A stretch of DNA of 7,818 nt from Pseudomonadota bacterium (GTDB lineage Bacteria > Pseudomonadota > Gammaproteobacteria > Xanthomonadales > Xanthomonadaceae): contig JAEXBT010000082.1 of assembly GCA_023393895.1 (NCBI GenBank), positions 1 to 7,818 of the forward strand. The letters are read 5' to 3'. The position numbers were made by a program, and so were the translations under genes. Shown one piece after another: positions 1 through 6,555 of the stretch. The notes beneath the pieces are model-generated. The model was not told the origin of the DNA and ran no database searches. It saw nothing but the letters and a program-made list of their open reading frames with translations. Position 1 is the stretch's first letter; each line of letters opens with the position of its first letter.

Positions 1-717
1 GTCCACCACCGCGGCATCGACGTTCTGCACCACCGGGATCGCCGGCAACGCCCACGAAAGGCCCTCCATCGCCTCCGCCAGCCGCGCGGCGGCCTCGCGC
101 ATCAGCGGGGTGTGCGAAGGCACGCTCACCGCCAGCTTCACCGCCTTGCGCACGCCACGCTCGGCCAGCAGGGCCAGCGCGCGGTCCACCGCCGCGGCAT
201 CACCGCCGATCACGATCTGGCCCGGGGAATTGAAGTTGGCAGGCACCACCACGCCGGCGTCGGTGGCCGCCTCGCAGACTTCCTGCACCAGTGCGTCCTC
301 GGCACCGATCACCGCAGCCATCGCGCCACTGCCGGGCGGACAGGCCGCCTGCATCAACTGGCCGCGGGTGCGGACCAGCTTCGCACCTTCGGCCAGCGGC
401 AGGGCGCCGGCGGCGACCAGCGCGCTGTACTCGCCCAGGCTGTGACCCGCCAGCATCGCGGGCTGCGCGCCACCGGCTGCCTGCCATGCGCGCCACACCG
501 CCACGCCCGCCGCGAGCAGCGCAGGCTGGGTGAATTCGGTCTGGTTGAGCTGCGCCTCCGGCCCCTGCCGGGCCAGCGCCCAGAGGTCGAGTCCGGCGCC
601 TTCGGAGGCTTCGGCAAAGGTGTCGATGACGACCGGGTGACGCTGAGCCAGATCGGCTAGCATGCCGAGACTCTGCGAGCCTTGGCCGGGAAAGACGAAT
701 GCCAGTTGTTCGCTCAC
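1..717 (-). CDS. fabD: Malonyl-CoA:ACP transacylase FabD (partial, C-terminus outside window)
   Basis: FabD moves the malonyl group from malonyl-CoA to acyl carrier protein in the cytosol, supplying the two-carbon donor for type II fatty-acid synthesis. The first 239 residues are present and run in frame off the window edge; E. coli FabD has about 309. The N-terminal FPGQGSQ motif is at about residues 9-15. The nucleophile motif GHSLGEY is at 91-97, with Ser93 matching E. coli Ser92. Arg118 (in RGQLMQ) and His202 (in VPSHTPLM) match the substrate-binding Arg117 and catalytic His201 of E. coli. The start is a GTG at 717-715, with GGAA seven bases upstream (728-725); it gives the usual N-terminus MSEQLAFVFPGQGSQ, and the next ATG would remove that motif. 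The gene lies 93 bases downstream of fabH on the same strand. Its ribosome binding site lies in a small inverted repeat, described separately. The identification is secure. Confidence 0.96.
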   Translation of the reverse strand, partial: MSEQLAFVFPGQGSQSLGMLADLAQRHPVVIDTFAEASEGAGLDLWALARQGPEAQLNQTEFTQPALLAAGVAVWRAWQAAGGAQPAMLAGHSLGEYSALVAAGALPLAEGAKLVRTRGQLMQAACPPGSGAMAAVIGAEDALVQEVCEAATDAGVVVPANFNSPGQIVIGGDAAAVDRALALLAERGVRKAVKLAVSVPSHTPLMREAAARLAEAMEGLSWALPAIPVVQNVDAAVVD

Positions 718-722
718 TCAGG

Positions 723-743
723 CGTTCCGTGATTGCAGGAACG
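723..743 (-). promoter_or_regulatory. Inverted repeat covering the fabD Shine-Dalgarno sequence
   Basis: Read on the minus strand, CGTTCC (743-738) and GGAACG (728-723) form a perfect 6-bp stem with a 9-base loop. The 3' arm contains the GGAA that best serves as ribosome binding site for the GTG start of fabD at 717. If folded, the stem would hide that site. A weak -10-like hexamer TAGACT lies just upstream (753-748), but no convincing -35 accompanies it. A 6-bp stem can arise by chance, so the regulatory role is only an inference. Confidence 0.35.
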
Positions 744-810
744 TCGCAGTCTAACGGGGCGCCGCTGCGCGCGTCTGTACCCGTACGTATGCCTGCACGG
801 CGGCCCGCGA

Positions 811-1800
811 TCAGTAGCGCAGCAGCGCCGATCCCCAAGTGAAGCCGCCGCCGAAGGCTTCCAGCAGCAGCAGTTGGCCGCGCTGCACCTTGCCCGAGCG
901 CACCGCCGCGTCCAGCGCCAACGGCACCGAGCCCGACGAGGTGTTGCCATGCTGGTCCACGGTGACGATCACCCGCTCCATCGGCATGTCCAGCCGCTTG
1001 GCGGTGGCCTCGATGATGCGCAGGTTGGCCTGGTGCGGGATCAGCCAGTCGATGTCATGGCGGTCCAGTCCGTTGGCCTCGAGGGTTTCCTCGACCACCG
1101 AGTCGAGCGCCTTCACCGCGTGCTTGAACACGTCGTTGCCGGTCATCAGCACCCTGACGCCGGCGTTGTGCTCCTCCGGCTTGAAGCCTTCCGACACGCC
1201 GACCGGGTTCCACAGCAGCTCCTTCTTGCTGCCATCGGCATGCAGGTGGGTGCTGAGGATGCCGGTGTCCGAATCCGCGCGCAGGACCACCGCGCCGGCG
1301 CCGTCACCGAACAGCACGCAGGTGCTGCGGTCGGTCCAGTCGACCATGCGGGTGAGCGTTTCGGAGCCCACCACCAGGACGGTGCGCGCGTCGCCGCTGC
1401 GGATGAACTTGTCCGCCACCGACAGCGCGAAGATGAAACCCGAGCAGGCGGCGTTGACGTCGAACGCCGGGCAGCCGTTGCGGATGCCGAGCTCGGCCTG
1501 CAGCAGGCAGGCGGAAGAGGGGAAGATCAGGTTCGGCGTAGTGGTGCCGAGCACGATCATGTCGATGTCGTCGGGGCCGACGCCGGCCGCCTCCATCGCC
1601 TTCAATGCCGCATCGCGCGCCAGCGAAACCGTGGTCTCGCCCTCGCCGGCCACGTGGCGCTGGCGGATGCCGGTGCGGCTGGCGATCCACTCATCGCTGG
1701 TATCGACGGTCCTGGCGAGCTCGTCATTGCTGAGCGCGCGCACGGGCAGCGCGCTGCCGGTGCCGGCGATGCGGGAGAAGGTGCGCGGGGAAGCGGTCAT
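811..1800 (-). CDS. fabH: Beta-ketoacyl-ACP synthase III FabH
   Basis: FabH condenses acetyl-CoA (or another short acyl-CoA primer) with malonyl-ACP, the first condensation of type II fatty-acid synthesis in the cytosol. The protein has 329 residues, slightly longer than E. coli FabH (317). The Cys-His-Asn catalytic set is complete: Cys119 in NAACSGF, His256 in IPHQANLRI and Asn286 in HGNTSS. The thiolase-fold C-terminal signature GGGFTWGSALLRY is intact. Primer preference (straight or branched chain) cannot be read from the sequence. The ATG at 1800 has GAGGG nine bases upstream (1814-1810), a usable ribosome binding site. The gene sits between rpmF (136-base gap) and fabD (93-base gap) on the same strand. 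In E. coli plsX lies immediately upstream of fabH; here it does not. Confidence 0.97.
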   Translation of the reverse strand: MTASPRTFSRIAGTGSALPVRALSNDELARTVDTSDEWIASRTGIRQRHVAGEGETTVSLARDAALKAMEAAGVGPDDIDMIVLGTTTPNLIFPSSACLLQAELGIRNGCPAFDVNAACSGFIFALSVADKFIRSGDARTVLVVGSETLTRMVDWTDRSTCVLFGDGAGAVVLRADSDTGILSTHLHADGSKKELLWNPVGVSEGFKPEEHNAGVRVLMTGNDVFKHAVKALDSVVEETLEANGLDRHDIDWLIPHQANLRIIEATAKRLDMPMERVIVTVDQHGNTSSGSVPLALDAAVRSGKVQRGQLLLLEAFGGGFTWGSALLRY

Positions 1801-1936
1801 GCGGTATTGCCCTCATCGACGCGGGATCGGGCGAAGCGCCTACGGCGGAAGCCGTCGCGGATCGCGGACACGACGAGACGATACCGGCTTGCGCCGGCAT
1901 CGTCATGTGCGAACGGACTGCGCGGAGCGCGCGGGG
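1801..1936 (-). other. Non-coding spacer between rpmF and fabH, where E. coli has plsX
   Basis: This 136-base gap separates the rpmF stop from the fabH start. No reading frame in it resembles PlsX or any known small protein. It holds one strong hairpin (1877-1904), a short GC-rich inverted repeat GCGCG/CGCGC just after the rpmF stop, a weak ACGGC/GCCGT stem near 1841-1854, and the fabH ribosome binding site. I see no convincing promoter hexamers and no intrinsic terminator with a U-tract, so rpmF transcripts probably read through into fabH. Confidence 0.7.
1877..1904 (-). repeat. Strong 12-bp hairpin with GCAA loop between rpmF and fabH
   Basis: On the minus strand the arms GACGATGCCGGC (1904-1893) and GCCGGTATCGTC (1888-1877) pair over 12 positions with a single G-U wobble, leaving a four-base GCAA loop. 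GCAA is a stabilising GNRA-type tetraloop in RNA. No T-run follows, so it does not look like an intrinsic terminator. It could be an mRNA-stability or processing element that lets rpmF and fabH be expressed at different levels, or one copy of a dispersed REP-like palindrome. The sequence here cannot decide between these. Confidence 0.7.
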
Positions 1937-2131
1937 TCAATCTTCGTCGACGACCTTGGAACGGGTCTCGATGACCTTCTTGCCGCGGTAGTAGCCATCG
2001 GCGGTCACGTGGTGACGCACGTGCGTCTCGCCGCTGGTCGGATCGGTCGCGAGCTGCTTCGCCGCCAGCTTGTCGTGGGCGCGGCGCATGCCACGCTTGG
2101 ACGGGGAGACGCGGGACTTCTGGACTGCCAT
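1937..2131 (-). CDS. rpmF: 50S ribosomal protein bL32
   Basis: bL32 is a small, basic protein of the large ribosomal subunit near the peptidyl transferase region. The 64-residue product starts [20 protein letters not shown], the characteristic L32 N-terminus, and contains the conserved segment [18 protein letters not shown]. It has no cysteines, so it is the zinc-free form, as in E. coli (57 residues). Its acidic tail VVDED is slightly extended. The ATG at 2131 is preceded by GGAG (2142-2139) at seven bases, the best ribosome binding site in the window, as expected for a highly expressed protein. The gene follows yceD by 38 bases and precedes fabH, linking ribosome synthesis with fatty-acid synthesis as in many proteobacteria. 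Confidence 0.98.
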   Translation of the reverse strand: MAVQKSRVSPSKRGMRRAHDKLAAKQLATDPTSGETHVRHHVTADGYYRGKKVIETRSKVVDED

Positions 2132-2169
2132 GGTTCAACTCCAATGAAAGCTGTGTTGCTGCTAAAAAA

Positions 2170-2688
2170 TCAGTTGCCGTCGCCGGCCTTCTTCAGGGCC
2201 GACAGTGCCGCGAACGGGCTGGCCTGGGCGGCTTCGTCCGCGCTCACCGGCCAGTCACGCTCGACCGCCTCGGACCCCGGTGCGACCGGTACCACCGGCA
2301 CCGCGAGGATCAACTCGTCCTCCACCAGCGCCTGCGGGACGATGCGGCCGTCCTCGGGTACCAGCAGCGGCTCGTATTCCTCCGGCAGCGCGGCCTCGTC
2401 GGCTTCCTCGCGGATTAGCCCGAGGGCCTGCTCGATCCGCGCGGGTTGCACGAACACCTGCAGGCTGCGCTGGCAGGTCAGCGGCAGGTCCGCCTGGATC
2501 CACAACCGTGCGAACGGCACCTGCAGCGCGTCGCGCCCGAACTCGATGCGGTAGCGCGCCACGCCTTCGGCATTCGCAAGCAGGCTGACCAGGCGTTCCA
2601 AGCGTTCCAGCGGAACCTCGCCTTCCAGCACCCGTCGCGCCGACACCATGCGCCATGCATCGACAGCAAGTGACGAATCGACGGACAT
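2170..2688 (-). CDS. yceD: YceD/DUF177 family protein (23S rRNA accumulation factor)
   Basis: This 172-residue protein belongs to the DUF177/YceD family, almost always encoded next to rpmF. Family members in E. coli and plants have been linked to 23S rRNA accumulation, which fits a neighbour of a ribosomal protein gene; the molecular mechanism is not settled. The diagnostic C-terminal block LPEEYEPLLVPEDGRIVPQ followed by ALVEDELILAVPVVPV is at about 101-135, and the tail SPFAALSALKK at about 157-167 matches the E. coli ending NPFAVLASLKRK. The family CxxC-like motif is reduced to a single Cys72 in LTCQRS. The ATG at 2688 gives the family length (E. coli 173). No Shine-Dalgarno sequence precedes it, and a promoter -10 ends only 10 bases upstream, suggesting near-leaderless translation. 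ATG 2649 (MVSARR) is an alternative but would shorten the conserved N-terminus. Confidence 0.92.
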   Translation of the reverse strand: MSVDSSLAVDAWRMVSARRVLEGEVPLERLERLVSLLANAEGVARYRIEFGRDALQVPFARLWIQADLPLTCQRSLQVFVQPARIEQALGLIREEADEAALPEEYEPLLVPEDGRIVPQALVEDELILAVPVVPVAPGSEAVERDWPVSADEAAQASPFAALSALKKAGDGN

Positions 2689-2698
2689 AAGCCGGAGA

Positions 2699-2727
2699 AT
2701 GGTAGGGATCGCCGCGTGCGCTGTCAA
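2699..2727 (-). promoter_or_regulatory. Sigma-70 type promoter of the yceD-rpmF-fab cluster
   Basis: On the minus strand a perfect -35 hexamer TTGACA (2727-2722) is followed by a 17-base spacer and the -10 hexamer TACCAT (2704-2699; four of six consensus bases). The whole element lies inside the 49-base gap between the glycosyltransferase stop and the yceD ATG. Counting 6-7 bases from the -10 puts the likely start of transcription at a G at about 2693-2692, only 4-5 bases before the ATG. This would drive yceD, rpmF, fabH and fabD. The spacing and position are seen directly; activity is inferred. Confidence 0.72.
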
Positions 2728-2737
2728 ACCGGCCGCG

Positions 2738-4615
2738 TCAGTCGGAAATCCGGACCGGCTGCTCCGCCCAATCCACCACCACGCCATCGTTGCCGGTCAG
2801 CCGCAACCCCAGCCAATGCAGGCCGGGCGCCAGCGCCGAGGCATCGACCTTGGCCTCGAATCCCACGCGTGGGTGCTGCGCGTCGGTGCTGATTTTCCAG
2901 TATTCAGCCACGCCGGGCTGCGGGATGCCGTAGGTGGCCATGGCCACCGGCTTGCCGTCGAGCAGGATGTCGATCCTGGCAAGACCCACGCCGTCCCGGA
3001 ACGCCCAGCCCCGGACCGTGAAGTGGCGCGCGACGCGGGCGCCGGCGGAGGGTGCATCGACGTAGGCCATCGCAGGGGTGCTGCAGGCCGCATCGCCACC
3101 CGGACGGATGCCTTGCGGCAGCCGCACCAGCACGAACCGCTGCGCGCCGTGATCGACATTGATGCTGCGTGCCGGCGGGATCGGCCCCACCCTCGCGCAA
3201 AGCCCGTGGTAATGGGCCAGCAGGTCGCGGTAGCGGACCTCGTTGGTACCGATCGCCAGCAGCACGGGGGTGCCGGGTGCGGGCAGCGCGCCCTCGCCTT
3301 CCAGCCCCCACAGCCGCAGCTGCGGCGCGCGACCGTGCTTGTGATTCAAGGGGTGGTCCAGCACGCGGATGTCGGGGTCGCGCAGCTGGAAGCCCAGTTC
3401 GGCACCGAGCTTGAAGTTGTCGGCCACCAGCACGGTGCCCTCGGGCATCTCCGCCAGTTCCTCGCGGGCGGCATCGGCAACGGCCTCCCACCCGGCGAAG
3501 TTGGCCGGATACCACTTCTCCGCCGCCAGCCGCTCGCGCAGCGAGGAAGCCGAGATCACGCCGTACCAGCCCAGCATTGCCACCAGGCCTGCCGCGAGCA
3601 GGCCCCAGGTCAATCGACGCCAGACGCGCCCCCAGCGCGCCAGCACCACCGGCGCGGCAGCCAGCAGCGCAAGATAGCCCGGCAGCGTCCAGTGGAAGCT
3701 GATCCGCTCGTTGTCGGCGAAGAAGCCGAGCACGAAGAAGCCCAGTGTCGAGATGCCGCCCAGCAGGCCGAAGTACCGCCACTGCGACCGTTCGCCACCA
3801 CCGGAACGCGCGGCCATCAGGAACGTCTGCACCAGCGCGATGAACAGCAGCGGCGTCACCAGCAGCGCCTGGATCAGCAGGAACGAGGCGCCGTCGGCGT
3901 GGAAGCGCCAGGGATGCCGCTCCAGCAGCTGGAAGCGCAAGCCGGCTTCGGCGTTGTCGATGTTCCAGGCCAGCAGCGGCACCCACGCCACCACGCCGAT
4001 CGCCAGCGCGATCAGTACGCGCGGATCGCGGAACAGCCGGCGTCCCTCTGCCAACAGCAGCAGCGCGAGGAAGCCGACAGCGATCACGCCGAGGAATCGG
4101 TAATGGCTGAGCGCACCGATGGACAGGCCCAGCGCCAGTTCCAGTGCGCGCCCGGCGTTGACGCGATCCATCAGCCGCGCGCCGGCATCCAGGCACAATG
4201 CTGTGGCCAGCGCCAGCGGCACGTCGGGCACGGCCAGTAGTCCGAGCGTGCCGGACAGCGGCATCAGCAGGGTCAACAGGCCCGCCTGCCAGCCTGCCTT
4301 CTCGCCGAACCAGCGTGCGGACACCTTGGCGACCAGCCAGGGCAACAGCGCCGCCATCAGCAGGAACGGCATCCGCACCGCCAACACGTGGTGGCCACCG
4401 AGCGTCACGCCCAACCGGGTCAGCCAGGCGGTCAGGCCCGGCAGGTCCGAATAGGCCAGCGCAAGATGCTGGCCTTCCTGCCAGTAGAACGCCTCGTCCA
4501 CGAACAGCGGCAGGCGCCAGGCGATCAGCACCTTGGCCAGCAGCACCAGTGCCCAGGCCCACAGGAAGCGCTGCCGCCAGCCGGAATCCTGACGATCGGG
4601 GATCGGTAAACTCAT
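2738..4615 (-). CDS. GT39/PMT_2-type membrane glycosyltransferase with C-terminal Ig-like domain
   Basis: A 625-residue integral membrane protein of the ArnT/PMT_2 (GT-C fold) class, which transfers sugars from polyprenyl-phosphate donors at the outer face of the inner membrane. The first membrane segment (about 17-34) is followed by the conserved acidic pair Asp40-Glu41 in LFVDEAFYW, where this class binds its donor or metal. A second family motif, PDVP, is at 130-133. Hydrophobic segments continue to about residue 355. A soluble part follows (about 356-500). The last about 110 residues (GWAFRDGVGLARIDILLDGKPVA, ending in WLGLRLTGNDG) resemble a bacterial Ig-like beta-sandwich. Donor and acceptor are unknown; lipid A, a glycolipid or a protein are all possible. 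ATG 4615 is chosen because it directly precedes the first membrane segment; the open frame continues upstream only as antisense of the MoxR gene. No clear Shine-Dalgarno sequence is visible. Confidence 0.85.
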   Translation of the reverse strand: MSLPIPDRQDSGWRQRFLWAWALVLLAKVLIAWRLPLFVDEAFYWQEGQHLALAYSDLPGLTAWLTRLGVTLGGHHVLAVRMPFLLMAALLPWLVAKVSARWFGEKAGWQAGLLTLLMPLSGTLGLLAVPDVPLALATALCLDAGARLMDRVNAGRALELALGLSIGALSHYRFLGVIAVGFLALLLLAEGRRLFRDPRVLIALAIGVVAWVPLLAWNIDNAEAGLRFQLLERHPWRFHADGASFLLIQALLVTPLLFIALVQTFLMAARSGGGERSQWRYFGLLGGISTLGFFVLGFFADNERISFHWTLPGYLALLAAAPVVLARWGRVWRRLTWGLLAAGLVAMLGWYGVISASSLRERLAAEKWYPANFAGWEAVADAAREELAEMPEGTVLVADNFKLGAELGFQLRDPDIRVLDHPLNHKHGRAPQLRLWGLEGEGALPAPGTPVLLAIGTNEVRYRDLLAHYHGLCARVGPIPPARSINVDHGAQRFVLVRLPQGIRPGGDAACSTPAMAYVDAPSAGARVARHFTVRGWAFRDGVGLARIDILLDGKPVAMATYGIPQPGVAEYWKISTDAQHPRVGFEAKVDASALAPGLHWLGLRLTGNDGVVVDWAEQPVRISD

Positions 4616-4655
4616 GGACTGGAAACGGGTTTCGCGGCCGCAAAGGTTAACCGAC
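4616..4655. promoter_or_regulatory. Very short divergent intergenic region between glycosyltransferase and moxR genes
   Basis: Only 40 bases separate the two preferred divergent starts, so any promoters must overlap coding sequence. The region holds the AAAGG ribosome binding site (4642-4646) for the MoxR gene. A -10-like TAAACT lies on the plus strand at 4607-4612, without a good -35; if used, transcription would begin near 4619, after the upstream ATG and before the TTG start. No good sigma-70 promoter for the glycosyltransferase was found on the minus strand. The promoters here are therefore unresolved. Confidence 0.3.
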
Positions 4656-5591
4656 TTGGACACACCCCCTGTTGACACCCTGAAACAGCGCCTGCGCGCG
4701 GCGCAAGCGCAGGTCAACGCACTCGTGCTGGGCAAGGCGCAGGAGGTGCGGCTGGCGTTCGTCGCGCTGCTGGCCGGCGGCCACCTGCTGATCGAGGACC
4801 TGCCGGGGCTGGGCAAGACCACGCTGGCGCATGCGTTGGCCGCCACCCTCGGACTGAAGTTCCAGCGCGTGCAGTTCACCTCCGACCTGCTGCCCGCCGA
4901 CGTGGTCGGCGTCTCGGTCTACGACAGCGGCAGCCGCGGCTTCGAATTCCATCCCGGACCGGTGTTCAGCAACATCCTGCTCGCCGACGAGATCAACCGC
5001 GCGCCGCCGCGCACGCAGAGCGCCCTGCTCGAGGCGATGGCCGAGCAGCAGGTGACGATCGACGGCACCACCCGCGCCCTGCCCGCTCCGTTCTTCGTCA
5101 TTGCCACGCAGAATCCGCTGGACCTCTCCGGCACCTACCCGCTGCCGGATTCGCAGCTCGACCGCTTCCTTCTGCGGCTATCGATGGGTTATCCCGACGC
5201 CGCGGCCGAACGTGCCCTGCTGACCGGCGAGGACCGTCGCGCACTGATCGCGCAGGCGCGCCCGTTGCTGGCCGAAAACGAAGTGCTCGCGCTGCAGCAG
5301 GCCGTGCTTTCCGTGCATGCCAGCGAGCCACTGATCGGCTACGTGCAGGCGCTGCTGGCGCGCAGCCGCCAGCACCCGGGCGTGCGCATCGGCCTGTCGC
5401 CACGCGCCGGCCTCGCACTGCTGCGGGCCGCCCGTGCGCATGCGCTGCTGCTCGGTCGCGACCACGCGCTGCCGGAAGACGTGCAGGCGCTGTTCGTGCC
5501 GCTGGCCGCGCACAGGCTGGTGGGCGATGGCGATGCCGGCGACGCCAGCCAGCTGGCCAGATCGGTGCTGCGGGCGGTGCCACTCGATTGA
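4656..5591 (+). CDS. MoxR-family AAA+ ATPase
   Basis: MoxR ATPases are AAA+ chaperone-like proteins that help assemble or activate partner proteins, usually encoded with DUF58 or vWA genes as here. From the TTG at 4656 the protein has 311 residues. Walker A DLPGLGKTT is at 48-56 and Walker B ILLADEIN at 107-114. Sensor 1 IATQNP is at 149-154, the arginine-finger segment LDRFLLR at 168-174 and sensor 2 GLSPRAG at 246-252; all key residues are present. An in-frame ATG at 4614 would add 14 residues. I prefer the TTG because AAAGG (4642-4646) lies nine bases before it, the added stretch uses codons such as AGG and TTA that are rare elsewhere here, and that ATG overlaps the divergent glycosyltransferase start. 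The stop overlaps the DUF58 start. The family is certain; the start is moderately sure. Confidence 0.94.
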   Translation: MDTPPVDTLKQRLRAAQAQVNALVLGKAQEVRLAFVALLAGGHLLIEDLPGLGKTTLAHALAATLGLKFQRVQFTSDLLPADVVGVSVYDSGSRGFEFHPGPVFSNILLADEINRAPPRTQSALLEAMAEQQVTIDGTTRALPAPFFVIATQNPLDLSGTYPLPDSQLDRFLLRLSMGYPDAAAERALLTGEDRRALIAQARPLLAENEVLALQQAVLSVHASEPLIGYVQALLARSRQHPGVRIGLSPRAGLALLRAARAHALLLGRDHALPEDVQALFVPLAAHRLVGDGDAGDASQLARSVLRAVPLD

Positions 5592-6553
5592 GTGCCGTGC
5601 CGCGCTCGCGACTGGTCGATGCCCTCTCGCGCTGGATCCGGCCGCGCGAGGGCGAGGCACTGCCGATCCGCATCGACCGCCGCCGCGTGTACGTGCTGCC
5701 GACCCGCTTCGGGCTGTTCTTCATGCTGCTGGTCGTGACCATGGCGCTGGGGGCGCTCAACTACAACAACAACCCGGCACTCCTGCTCGGGCTGCTGCTG
5801 GCTGGCGCAGGCCTCGCCAGCCTGGTCGCGGCGCACCTGCAACTGTCCGGCCTGCGGGTCACGGCGATCGCCGCCGAACCGGTCGCGGCGGGCCAGCCGA
5901 TGCCGCTGCGGATCGCCTTTGCCGCCGATGACGACCGCCCCCGCGACGGCATCCGCGGCCGCCTGGGCGAAGCCGACGGCCTGCTGGCGCTCCCCGCGCA
6001 CCAAGGCGGCGTGGCGGAAGTGCAAGTGCCCACCACGCGCCGCGGTTGGCTGGAACCCGGCCGCATCGAACTGGTCACCACGCGTCCGCTCGGACTGGCT
6101 CGCGCCTGGGCGGTGCTGCACCCGGCCGATCCCTGGCTGGTCTATCCACCACCGGAACCTGCTGGCCCGCCACTGCCCGACACCCAGCGCGATGGCGAAC
6201 AGCGCCGCCCGCACTTCGCCGGCGACGACCTGCACCTGCTGCGCAACTACCAGCCGGGCGACCCGCTGCGCAGCATCGCCTGGAAAGCCAGCGCGCGCCG
6301 CGACCAGCTGATGGCTCGGACCTGGGAACAGCCGCATGGCGATGACATCGAACTGGACTGGTTCGCGCTCAACCTGCCGCACGAGGGGCGCATCCAGCGC
6401 CTCGCGCACTGGGTGGAACTGGCCGAGCGCGAGGGCCGGCAATGGCGCCTGCGCCTACCGCAGCAACCGCCGATCGGCCCGGGCAGCGGCAGTGCCCATC
6501 GCCACGCCTGCCTGCGCGCGCTCGCCTTGATGCCGCAGGCCCACGGGTTCTGA
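5588..6553 (+). CDS. DUF58 domain-containing membrane protein
   Basis: This 321-residue protein belongs to the DUF58 family, the usual partner of MoxR ATPases; its biochemical activity is not established. Two adjacent membrane segments lie at about 38-58 (PTRFGLFFMLLVVTMALGAL) and 64-82, joined by the short conserved NYNNNP loop. A mainly beta, probably soluble region follows. The family signature LRNYQPGDPLRSIAWKASAR is at about 218-237, followed by LMARTWEQ. After it comes only a shortened remnant of the vWA-like part (DDIELDWFALN), with no visible MIDAS DxSxS motif. The start is a TTG at 5588 overlapping the moxR TGA (TTGA), implying translational coupling; a GTG at 5597 is an in-frame alternative costing three residues. 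It corresponds to the middle gene of the Pseudomonas aeruginosa moxR-DUF58-tgpA cluster (PA2875-PA2873, from memory). Confidence 0.93.
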   Translation: MSAVPRSRLVDALSRWIRPREGEALPIRIDRRRVYVLPTRFGLFFMLLVVTMALGALNYNNNPALLLGLLLAGAGLASLVAAHLQLSGLRVTAIAAEPVAAGQPMPLRIAFAADDDRPRDGIRGRLGEADGLLALPAHQGGVAEVQVPTTRRGWLEPGRIELVTTRPLGLARAWAVLHPADPWLVYPPPEPAGPPLPDTQRDGEQRRPHFAGDDLHLLRNYQPGDPLRSIAWKASARRDQLMARTWEQPHGDDIELDWFALNLPHEGRIQRLAHWVELAEREGRQWRLRLPQQPPIGPGSGSAHRHACLRALALMPQAHGF

Positions 6554-6555
6554 GC

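Noticed and set aside
733..1974. Plus-strand open frame of 413 codons antisense to fabH
   Set aside because: Its composition (runs of His, Arg, Gln, Val, Asp) is the typical reverse-complement shadow of a high-GC gene; no ribosome binding site or family pattern is visible.
2164..2187. Possible terminator at the end of yceD: a small stem (GCCG/CGGC) followed by a T6 run on the minus strand
   Set aside because: The stem is only 4 bp and six bases separate it from the T-run; rpmF begins 38 bases on with a good ribosome binding site, so termination is unlikely.
839..2554. Plus-strand open frame of 571 codons running antisense to fabH, rpmF and yceD
   Set aside because: It lies opposite three secure genes, is rich in Ser/Arg/Ala with no recognisable domain, and such long antisense frames are common in high-GC DNA where stop codons are rare.
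2648..4240. Plus-strand open frame of 530 codons antisense to the glycosyltransferase
   Set aside because: The His/Gln/Arg-rich product has no recognisable fold or motif, while the opposite strand encodes a clear membrane glycosyltransferase.
4614..4655. N-terminal 14-codon extension of the MoxR gene
   Set aside because: Rare codons, no resemblance to MoxR N-termini and overlap with the divergent start argue against translation, although it cannot be excluded.
5339..6442. Minus-strand open frame of 367 codons antisense to moxR and the DUF58 gene
   Set aside because: It is a shadow frame: low-complexity composition, no family resemblance, and it spans a gene junction on the coding strand.
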